A stretch of DNA of 14,033 nt from Chloroflexota bacterium (GTDB lineage Bacteria; Chloroflexota; Dormibacteria; CF-121): the NCBI GenBank assembly GCA_005889285.1, contig VBFF01000155.1, forward strand, positions 1 through 14,033, in the 5' to 3' direction. The notes under the pieces were generated by a model. That model saw nothing but the letters and a program-made list of their open reading frames with translations, made no database searches and had not been told where the DNA came from. A program made the translations under genes and the position numbers. Shown piece after piece: positions 1 through 5,701 of this stretch; position 1 is the first letter of the stretch, and each line of letters starts with the position of its first letter.

Positions 1-110
1 TCCCCTATCCGTCGAAGCGCCGGGTCAAGATGTCGCTTGGACAGTACGGTTGGGTTCTGCCGTTTCCCGACTTCATCACGATCGATGTGGAGCGCTGGCA
101 GCTGCACTGA
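1..110 (+). CDS. C-terminal end of an unidentified protein (partial)
   Basis: An open frame enters from the left edge (first full codon at 3) and ends at TGA 108-110, giving 35 residues. The tail is rich in aromatic and basic residues (it contains KMSLGQYGW, then FPDFITIDVERW) and reads like a folded protein end, not random frame. It converges on the thiolase gene, leaving only 20 nt between the two stop codons. I do not recognise the family. Too little is visible for a function. Confidence 0.5.
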   Translation, partial: PYPSKRRVKMSLGQYGWVLPFPDFITIDVERWQLH

Positions 111-130
111 CGACTAGTGCGTATTAGCTA

Positions 131-1294
131 CTAATGAAGGCGTTCAACGATCATCGCCATCCCCTGTCCGCCGCCCACGCACATCGTTTCCAGACCGATC
201 GTCTTGTCTTCAGTGGCGAGGCCGTTCAGCAACGTACAAAGGATGCGGACTCCCGTCATGCCGAAGGGATGCCCGAGCGCGATCGAGCCGCCGTGCGGAT
301 TCAGCTTGTCGCTGAAGGGGTCGATGCCGAGCTCCCTCGCGGACGGGATGACCTGGGCGGCGAATGCCTCGTTGATTTCGACGATATCGACGTCCTCGAT
401 CGACATGCCGGCCCGCTTGAGCGCCTGCCGCGAGGCCTCGATAGGGCCCAGCCCCATGATCTCCGGCTCCAGCGCTGAAACTCCGGTGGCGACGATTCGA
501 GCCAGCGGACGGAGCCCGAGCTCCCTCGCCCGCCGGTCCGACGTGATGACGACCGCGGCCGCCCCGTCGTTCAGTGGACAGGAATTGCCGGCGGTCACCC
601 GCCCGTTTTCCCGGAACGCCGGCTTCAGGGTGGCGAGTACCTCTACGGTGGTGTTGGGCCGCGGTCCGTCGTCGCGGCTCATCGTGGTGCCGTTCGGCAG
701 CGGCACGGGGATGATCTCGCGGTCGAAGAAGCCGCCGTCGCGCGACTGCACGGCACGGGTCTGACTCTTGACGGCGTACCGATCCATCTCCTCGCGCGTC
801 ACCTGCTTCAGGTCGGCAACGTTCTCGGCGGTCTCCCCCATCGCAATGTAGATGTCCGGATACTCCTCGGTGTTCCCCCGCTTGAGGCGCGGGTTCTGGG
901 CATCCGGCTGGTCGGCGAAGCCGTTGACGTAACGCGACACACACTCGACGCCGATGGAGAGGAAGGCCTCGCCCTCGCCGGCCTTGATGGCGTGGAAGGC
1001 CATGCGGCTGGTTTGCAGCGACGAGGCGCAGTAGCGGTTGACGGTTGTGCCGGGCACGTCGAGACGGGTGAGAATGCTGACCACCCGGCCGAGGTTGAAG
1101 CCCTGCTCACCGGCAGGCAGGCCGCAGCCACACATCAGGTCGTCGATCGTCGACCGGTCTAGCTGCGGCACCTTCTGCAGGACCTTACTGGTGACGTGGG
1201 CCGCCAGATCATCGGGCCGCACCTCCACCAACGAGCCTTTGCCGGCTCGTCCGATTGGAGATCGACCATAGGCGACGATGACGGCTTCAGGCAT
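131..1294 (-). CDS. Acetyl-CoA C-acyltransferase (thiolase, FadA/AtoB type)
   Basis: A 387-residue thiolase, full length for the family. It would catalyse thiolytic cleavage of 3-ketoacyl-CoA in beta-oxidation, or the reverse condensation of acetyl-CoA, in the cytoplasm. The nucleophile is Cys89 in NRYCASSLQ. His342 in ALGHPFGMTG and Cys372 in MCVGGGQG form the acid/base pair, and NEAFAAQ supplies the conserved substrate-side loop. Spacing matches biosynthetic and degradative thiolases closely. The ATG at 1292-1294 begins MPEAVIVAYGRSPIG, the usual N-terminal strand. No good Shine-Dalgarno precedes it. It follows the STAS gene by 67 nt on the same strand. Chain-length preference and direction cannot be told from sequence; no hydratase or dehydrogenase neighbour is visible. 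Confidence 0.95.
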   Translation of the reverse strand: MPEAVIVAYGRSPIGRAGKGSLVEVRPDDLAAHVTSKVLQKVPQLDRSTIDDLMCGCGLPAGEQGFNLGRVVSILTRLDVPGTTVNRYCASSLQTSRMAFHAIKAGEGEAFLSIGVECVSRYVNGFADQPDAQNPRLKRGNTEEYPDIYIAMGETAENVADLKQVTREEMDRYAVKSQTRAVQSRDGGFFDREIIPVPLPNGTTMSRDDGPRPNTTVEVLATLKPAFRENGRVTAGNSCPLNDGAAAVVITSDRRARELGLRPLARIVATGVSALEPEIMGLGPIEASRQALKRAGMSIEDVDIVEINEAFAAQVIPSARELGIDPFSDKLNPHGGSIALGHPFGMTGVRILCTLLNGLATEDKTIGLETMCVGGGQGMAMIVERLH

Positions 1295-1361
1295 AGGGCA
1301 TGACCAGTTTAGCCGCGTCGGCCGAGCGATTCTGAGCGGGTGCGGTCGCGTAGCCTCGCGC

Positions 1362-2333
1362 TCATGCGCTTGGTGCTCCCGCGATTGTCAGATTCGGGAG
1401 CGGCGCCCAGTCGACGATCTCGAGCGCCCGCTCGAGCTGGTGCGGGATGCCGTGGAGCACGAGACGGCGTTCCGGTTCGAGCGCCTGGGAGGCTCGCACG
1501 ATCACCTGGAGCCCGCCGAGGTCGCAGTAGAGCAAGCCACTGAGGTCGAGGTGCACGTCACCGGCGTGGCCACGCATGCGGGCGAGCGCCTGGGCCACGG
1601 CTGCGACGTTCGACCGGTCGACGTCGCCGACCAGCGCCAGGCCTGGGGGGTCTACGGTGGGCAGGATCTGGAGAATCGTATCCGCGTACAACGGGCGGTC
1701 CCAGAGCCGGCGCGCTGCAGAGGCGACCGGTTCGGCATGAGCCCGGAGGAAGGCGCGGCCCGGCTTCTCAAAAACCTCGATGGTCTTGCCGCGCGGCGTC
1801 GCCAACGCCGGGGTCCGAACCCATGCCCAGACCCATTCCTTGATGAGCTGGCGCAGGGGCTCAGCCGGCAGCCCCACGTCGCGGAAGCGCTCGTTGTTCT
1901 GATTCAGGAAGCGGTCGATGGTGGCGAGAAACGCGTTGATGAGCTGCTCGAGCTCGGGTTCCGGCATCCCCGATGCCGGCCCGGCATGCAGGCGGGCGCG
2001 GGCATCGAACAACCGCTCGCGGTGCGGCCGGCTGAGCTGGTCGAACTCCTCCTGGAGCGCCCGGACGATGTCGAGCTTCGCGGGACTGACCTGGGCCAGC
2101 CACTGGAGTCGCTGGCGCTGGTCACCGAGCGCGCAGCGAGGGTAGAAGCGTCCCCGGTTCTCGAGGTCGTTTCCGGTGCCGAGATGCCGGCAGGTCCGCC
2201 ATGTGCCGAGCGGCTTGTTCCGCGAGTCTGCGGCGATGAAAGTCGTCGCCTGGAATGCCGGACAGGCATCGAACCCCTCGGGGAATGGACGCGGATAGAT
2301 GCAGCGATCGGCATGTAGCTCCGTCAGGCCCAT
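1362..2333 (-). CDS. STAS-domain protein with a four-cysteine N-terminal motif
   Basis: 323 residues in three parts. Residues 1-75 carry Cys11, Cys24, Cys49 (TCRHLGTG) and Cys67 (FYPRCALGD), arranged like a metal- or Fe-S-binding knuckle. Residues 80-215 are mostly charged helices with no recognised domain. Residues 230-320 fit a STAS fold, the anti-sigma-factor-antagonist family (LALVGDVD, then DVHLDLSGLLYCDLGGLQVIV). In SpoIIAA-like proteins the phosphorylated serine lies in a D-S-[ST]-G turn; here that turn is D271-L-G-G, so phosphorylation at the usual site is not possible. A regulatory or sensory partner-binding role is inferred from STAS alone. The gene has its own promoter upstream. 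It starts at ATG 2331-2333 with no Shine-Dalgarno; the Cys motif begins 11 residues later, which supports this start. Confidence 0.75.
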   Translation of the reverse strand: MGLTELHADRCIYPRPFPEGFDACPAFQATTFIAADSRNKPLGTWRTCRHLGTGNDLENRGRFYPRCALGDQRQRLQWLAQVSPAKLDIVRALQEEFDQLSRPHRERLFDARARLHAGPASGMPEPELEQLINAFLATIDRFLNQNNERFRDVGLPAEPLRQLIKEWVWAWVRTPALATPRGKTIEVFEKPGRAFLRAHAEPVASAARRLWDRPLYADTILQILPTVDPPGLALVGDVDRSNVAAVAQALARMRGHAGDVHLDLSGLLYCDLGGLQVIVRASQALEPERRLVLHGIPHQLERALEIVDWAPLPNLTIAGAPSA

Positions 2334-2337
2334 AATC

Positions 2338-2349
2338 GCCCATTTGGGC
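2338..2349. repeat. Short inverted repeat at the STAS transcription start
   Basis: GCCCA-TT-TGGGC is a perfect 5 bp inverted repeat around two bases. It lies between the predicted -10 box and the start codon of the STAS gene, across the expected transcription start. It could be a repressor operator. Five-base arms in GC-rich DNA also arise by chance, so confidence is low. Confidence 0.3.
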
Positions 2350-2355
2350 TAGCAC

Positions 2356-2384
2356 ATATTATGCCATCCACTATGGGGCGTCAA
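2356..2384 (-). promoter_or_regulatory. Sigma70-type promoter for the STAS gene
   Basis: On the minus strand TTGACG (plus 2379-2384) is followed after exactly 17 nt by TAATAT (plus 2356-2361). The -35 matches consensus at 5 of 6 positions and the -10 at 4 of 6. This AT-rich patch stands out in GC-rich surroundings. Transcription would start near 2348, giving a leader of about 15 nt. It implies the STAS gene can be expressed independently of the redox genes that end just upstream at 2413. Confidence 0.6.
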
Positions 2385-2412
2385 TCGGCGACATTGTAGC
2401 CGAGGCCGGAAG

Positions 2413-2631
2413 TTAGCGCGCGACGAGGGCGGCGGTCCGGGCCAGTCGCAGTGCCAGGACCGGACAGGCATCGACCGCCCGCCGGGCATGCTCGACGACG
2501 CTGGGTGGAACGTTCCCCGGCTTGATGATCGGATAGCCCCAGTCATCGAGGCTGATCAGCTCCGGGACCAGCTCGGCGCAAAGCCCATGACCGTCGCAGC
2601 GGATCCGGTCGATCTGCAGGACCTCGCCCAT
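2413..2631 (-). CDS. Small ferredoxin ([3Fe-4S]/[4Fe-4S] type)
   Basis: A 72-residue soluble ferredoxin of the single-cluster kind often paired with cytochromes P450 or flavoprotein reductases. Cluster ligands are Cys12 and Cys18 in RCDGHGLCAEL and Cys56 in DACPVLALRL. The second cysteine of the classical motif is replaced by His15, a pattern typical of [3Fe-4S] members. The DDWGYPII strand and the terminal CP motif fit the family. The start codon overlaps the stop of the NuoF-like gene by one base (TGATG), so translation is probably coupled. It is the last gene of the redox operon and probably carries electrons to or from the NuoF-like protein. The soluble partner is not visible here. Confidence 0.9.
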   Translation of the reverse strand: MGEVLQIDRIRCDGHGLCAELVPELISLDDWGYPIIKPGNVPPSVVEHARRAVDACPVLALRLARTAALVAR

Positions 2632-3848
2632 CAGGCCACCGCCACCCGCGCCGGCTCGGAAATCGTGAGACAGCGGCGGCGCTGGTGCCCGGCAAAGTCG
2701 TCGGCGAACACCTGTAGCGCGCTATGCATCAGGGCCGCCGCCCCATCGGGATGATGGCACGCGCCGCGGCCGGTCAGCTGGCCGCTCCAGCGGACGATGC
2801 GATCGAGGTCGCCAGGCTGCGGCGACTGGGCCGCCAGCCGCTGCGTCGCGCCGGCGATGGCCGACAGTCCGAACACGCACGGCCCGCATTGACGCGCGCT
2901 CTGGGAGGCGAGGTAGGTCATGAATCGGGCCGTCGCCTCCACGCCGCAGGTGTCGGAGGGAAGGAAATGGACGACCCCGCACCCCAGCGCCAGGCCGCGC
3001 GCGCGCATGGAGGGTGCATCGAGGGGCAGGCCCCACTGCTCGTGCAGATCTGCCCAGCCGCCGAAGTAGCCGCCAAGAAGGACAGCCCGCACATCGCCGC
3101 GGAGACCACCGGCGGCCGCCGCCGCGTCCGAAAGCGTCGCTCCCAGCTCGATTTCATGGACCCCCGCGCGGTTGACGGCACCTGACACGGTCAAGAGACC
3201 AATTCCCCGCGCCCGGCCACGGCCGAGACCCTGGTACCAGGCGTGGCCGCGGCGCGCGATCAGCGCGGCCAGCGCCAGACTTTCGACGTTCTGAACCAGC
3301 GTCGGGCGTCCTCCGACACCGCGTTCGAAGGGTCGCGGCGGCGACGACGTCGGCCGGGCATCGCCGGCATTGACGTAGTGCACGGCGGCCGATTCCTCGC
3401 CCGAGACGTAGCCGGCTTGTGCCGCGACGATGCGGGTTCGTCCGCGCACCTCGCCGGTTCGCTCAGCCAGCGCCTGCCGCAGCGCCGCGTCGGCGGTTCG
3501 GTGTTCGGCGCCGACATAAAAGATGATGTCGCTGGCGCCAACCGCTCGCGCGGCGAGCAGCGCACCGTCGATGACGAGGTGCGGGCGGGCCGTCATCAGC
3601 GAGCGGTCCTTGAAACTCAGCGGCTCACCCTCGGCGCCGTTCGCCAGCACAACCGCGCCCCCGGCGGCGCGTTCGGCGACGGCACGCCACTTGCGGCCCA
3701 CGGGGAAGCCGGCGCCGCCGCGGCCCAGAAGGCCGCTCGCCTCCACCTCGGCGATCAGCGCGCCCGATGGAAGAGCCGGCATCGGCCCGAGGCGCTGAAG
3801 ATGCGCGGTCAGGCTTTCGGCGCCGGCCGCGCGAGCGATCAGCTCCAT
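2631..3848 (-). CDS. NuoF-like SLBB/FMN/Fe-S oxidoreductase subunit
   Basis: 405 residues resembling NADH-quinone oxidoreductase subunit F. The FMN/NAD(H)-binding glycine loop is GRGGAGFPVGRKW (42-54), followed by NGAEGEPLSFKDR (70-82), YVSGEESA (147-154) and a VGGRPTLVQNVES segment (178-190). An SLBB-like region follows at about 220-290. The C-terminal Fe-S region has Cys321 and Cys324 in QCGPCVFG and Cys364 in GRGACHHPDG, but the first cysteine of the canonical C-x2-C-x2-C is Ala318. Cys290, Cys301 or Cys393 could serve as another ligand. The open frame runs further upstream, but those residues are Arg-rich shadow of the membrane gene; ATG 3846-3848 (MELIARAAG) is preferred and overlaps the previous gene by 10 nt. 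Likely role: NAD(P)H-flavin-Fe-S electron entry or exit for the module. It is not part of complex I, as no other Nuo genes are present. Confidence 0.88.
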   Translation of the reverse strand: MELIARAAGAESLTAHLQRLGPMPALPSGALIAEVEASGLLGRGGAGFPVGRKWRAVAERAAGGAVVLANGAEGEPLSFKDRSLMTARPHLVIDGALLAARAVGASDIIFYVGAEHRTADAALRQALAERTGEVRGRTRIVAAQAGYVSGEESAAVHYVNAGDARPTSSPPRPFERGVGGRPTLVQNVESLALAALIARRGHAWYQGLGRGRARGIGLLTVSGAVNRAGVHEIELGATLSDAAAAAGGLRGDVRAVLLGGYFGGWADLHEQWGLPLDAPSMRARGLALGCGVVHFLPSDTCGVEATARFMTYLASQSARQCGPCVFGLSAIAGATQRLAAQSPQPGDLDRIVRWSGQLTGRGACHHPDGAAALMHSALQVFADDFAGHQRRRCLTISEPARVAVA

Positions 3849-4417
3849 TTCTGGCCCTGCGGGGAGGCGGCCGGGAGGCGCCGCCACGCTGTGTGCTGGG
3901 CGGCGGTCGCCCGCCAGGCGACGGCGGCGACGACGCTGCCGATGCATCCCGCCTCGATGGCGAGCATCCATGCGAAGCGCGGGTCGGTGCCCGTTCCGAT
4001 GCTGTGGATGACGGCCACCGGCCACATCGCGTAGGTCAGCCAGTGCACCGCGCGCCAGGCGGATCGACCGAAGTACCGGCGAAGCAGGCTCGTCACGACG
4101 ATCGCCAGGAGCAGATAGATGGCGACCACGCCGAGACCCAGCCACAGGCGACGGTATGAGGAAGAAAAGGGAATGATGGCGGCCTGCCAGCCGAGGGCGG
4201 TGAATGGATCGACGACCGCGGTCACGATGTGAATCGCGAGGAATACGAGGGTGGCCAACGCGAGGTTGCGGTGCAAGCCGGTGGTCAGGAAGCGCGGCCA
4301 GGAGGCGGTCTGCCAGCGCATCGCGGACACGATGCCCAGCACGACCACCCCGGTCAGCAGCACGAGGCTGACCACGCCCGCGCCGCGGGTCGCGTACCAG
4401 AGGATCGTGTCGCTCAC
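3839..4417 (-). CDS. Ferric-reductase-like bis-heme transmembrane protein
   Basis: 192 residues, almost wholly membrane-embedded, with about five or six hydrophobic helices (about 12-31, 50-69, 92-112, 122-140 and 148-168 are clear). His49 and His63 lie on one helix and His125 and His138 on another. The 13-14 residue spacing is that of ferric reductase/NADPH-oxidase type proteins, which bind two b hemes stacked across the membrane. There is no FAD/NAD reductase domain and no FMN-binding domain, so electrons must come from separate proteins, plausibly the NuoF-like protein and ferredoxin encoded next. The start is taken as GTG 4415-4417, which overlaps the ApbE stop as GTGA and gives MSDTILWYATRGAG. 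The open frame continues upstream, but that part is Pro/Arg-rich ApbE shadow. Confidence 0.9.
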   Translation of the reverse strand: MSDTILWYATRGAGVVSLVLLTGVVVLGIVSAMRWQTASWPRFLTTGLHRNLALATLVFLAIHIVTAVVDPFTALGWQAAIIPFSSSYRRLWLGLGVVAIYLLLAIVVTSLLRRYFGRSAWRAVHWLTYAMWPVAVIHSIGTGTDPRFAWMLAIEAGCIGSVVAAVAWRATAAQHTAWRRLPAASPQGQKWS

Positions 4418-5349
4418 GCCGCGACTCCCGAGGGGTCCGGCCAGCGGCCGATGTAGTGGATCGTCCCGTCGTTCTCCACCAGCCGGGCCGGCAGACGCCA
4501 GCTCAGCAGCCAATCGATGGCCCCCTCGCCACGCACGATCGCCGCCGTCGACGCGATGTTGGCGTCGAGGCAGGTCGCCGCGGCAACCGTGACCGTTCGG
4601 AAGGGACCGGTGGCCGGTAGGCTCGTCTGCGGGTCGATGATGTGATGGAGCACCGCGGCGCCGCGCGTCCAGCGGCGGACCATCGTGCTCGAGGTGGCGA
4701 CGCCGCCTGACGGAAGGCAGATGACCTCGCCGTCAGCATCGGGGCTCACTCGGCTGTCTTCGGCGATGTGGATCCGCCATCCGCCCGAGGGTGGTGTCCC
4801 CGCCATGGCGATGTCGCCCCCGAGGCTGACGAGCACACCGCCGCTGCCGGCGGCTGCCAGGGCGGCCCTTGCGGCGAGGTCGGCCGCCAGGGCCTTCCCC
4901 GTGGAACCGAGATCGAGCTCCACGCCCGCCGGCAACAGGACGGTACGCGCTCGCCGGTCGAAGCGAATCGCTTGCCAGCCCGGCACGCGGCAGGCGCGCA
5001 GGGTCAGGGGGCCCGCCTGCGCGGCAACGCGGGAGAAATCATCGTCATAGCCCGCCACGCGAATGGCCTGACCGATGGTCGGATCGACCGCCCCATCGGT
5101 GAGGCGGGCCGCGCGCTGCGCCGCGTCGATCGCGGTGGCCAGCAATGGGCTGACGCGAACGGAGCGCCCGGGATTCGCGTTCAGGCGGCTGAGCTCGCTG
5201 TCACCGCGGAACCGGCTGTAGGCGGTGTCGACGTCCGCGAGCACCTCACTGACCGCGGAAGTCGCGGGGCCAAGCCCGTCCGCCTGGGTGGCGAGCACGT
5301 GCACCGAGGTGCCCAGCGCCTTCCAGCTTTCGAGCGCTACGGTCATCAC
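4414..5349 (-). CDS. apbE: FAD:protein FMN transferase (ApbE family)
   Basis: 311 residues. ApbE proteins transfer FMN from FAD onto a Thr or Ser of target proteins. Visible family motifs: RFRGDSELSRLN (46-57), DPTIG, ELDLGSTGKALAAD, LVSLGGDIAMAG, GGVATSST, HHIIDPQT, and the metal-site end LDANIASTAAIV. There is no signal peptide or lipobox, so the enzyme should be cytoplasmic, unlike classical exported ApbE. The start may be GTG 5347-5349 or ATG 5344-5346; both overlap the upstream stop (GTGATG), and 5349 is used here. It precedes the heme protein with a 4 nt overlap, tying flavinylation to the redox module. No protein in the window has a standard FMN-binding domain with the usual S/T-G-A-T site, so its target is unknown. 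Confidence 0.92.
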   Translation of the reverse strand: MMTVALESWKALGTSVHVLATQADGLGPATSAVSEVLADVDTAYSRFRGDSELSRLNANPGRSVRVSPLLATAIDAAQRAARLTDGAVDPTIGQAIRVAGYDDDFSRVAAQAGPLTLRACRVPGWQAIRFDRRARTVLLPAGVELDLGSTGKALAADLAARAALAAAGSGGVLVSLGGDIAMAGTPPSGGWRIHIAEDSRVSPDADGEVICLPSGGVATSSTMVRRWTRGAAVLHHIIDPQTSLPATGPFRTVTVAAATCLDANIASTAAIVRGEGAIDWLLSWRLPARLVENDGTIHYIGRWPDPSGVAA

Positions 5350-5645
5350 GAACCGCCGCTGGTCACCGTGCCGCTGCCGCTGCTGCCGGTGGTGGGCGCC
5401 TGCGTCGAGGGCTGCAGGCTGTTGCTGCTGCTCGTCGAGCTCGAGCTGGAGTCGGTCGTCGTCGTGGTCGTCGTCGTCTCCGCGGCCGTCGCGGACGCGT
5501 TGGCCGACGACGTGCCGGCATACGAGGCGGCGGCGACGTAGCTGACGCCAACCACGGCGACCAACGCCCCCGCGGTCGCGCCGAACGTCAATCGCCGCAG
5601 GCGCTCCAGCCCACGGTCTCTTTGAGTCGGAGTTAAGGAGTCCAT
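5346..5645 (-). CDS. Small membrane-anchored Ser/Thr-rich protein
   Basis: 99 residues. Residues 1-20 are basic (RDRGLERLRR), 22-43 form one hydrophobic helix, and 44-99 are a low-complexity Ala/Ser/Thr stalk with eight consecutive threonines (57-64) and the C-terminus TVTSGGS. By the positive-inside rule the stalk lies outside the cell. I recognise no family. The ATG at 5643-5645 is chosen because it begins just before the basic segment; upstream in-frame codons are shadow of the kinase gene. The gene starts 56 nt after the kinase stop, and its stop overlaps the ApbE start, so it is very likely co-expressed with the redox module. Options: a flexible stalk, a glycosylated linker to the wall, or an unusual flavinylation target. 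Confidence 0.7.
   Translation of the reverse strand: MDSLTPTQRDRGLERLRRLTFGATAGALVAVVGVSYVAAASYAGTSSANASATAAETTTTTTTTDSSSSSTSSSNSLQPSTQAPTTGSSGSGTVTSGGS
5454..5477 (-). repeat. Threonine-codon trinucleotide run
   Basis: Eight successive ACG/ACC codons, seen as GGT/CGT triplets on the plus strand, encode Thr57-64 of the Ser/Thr-rich protein. Two interruptions (ACC among ACG) limit slippage. Length variation between strains would be in frame if it occurs in whole codons. Confidence 0.6.
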
Positions 5646-5701
5646 AGCAGCATGGTGGCGCAGGGCACCTTGCAAATCCGTGACGCCGGGCCCAGCGTTT
5701 T

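Noticed and set aside
1278..2318. Long plus-strand open frame (346 codons) opposite the STAS gene
   Set aside because: Arg/Glu-rich with no domain. The minus strand in the same place encodes the structured Cys/STAS protein behind a good promoter. It is the GC-rich shadow.
3849..4145. About 99-residue N-terminal extension of the NuoF-like protein
   Set aside because: The extension is Arg/His-rich, overlaps the membrane gene in another frame, and the family begins near MELIARAAG.
4418..4513. 32-residue extension of the ferric-reductase-like protein
   Set aside because: Pro/Arg-rich shadow of the ApbE end. The GTGA overlap start gives the expected short N-terminus before helix 1.
5454..5477. 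Triplet run considered as CRISPR-like or a regulatory repeat
   Set aside because: It is in frame and encodes a Thr run in a low-complexity stalk; there are no spacers.
5689..5701. Palindrome-like GCCGGGCCCAGC before the Ser/Thr-rich gene as a terminator
   Set aside because: No loop, one mismatch and no T tract. It is a short GC palindrome and not a hairpin.
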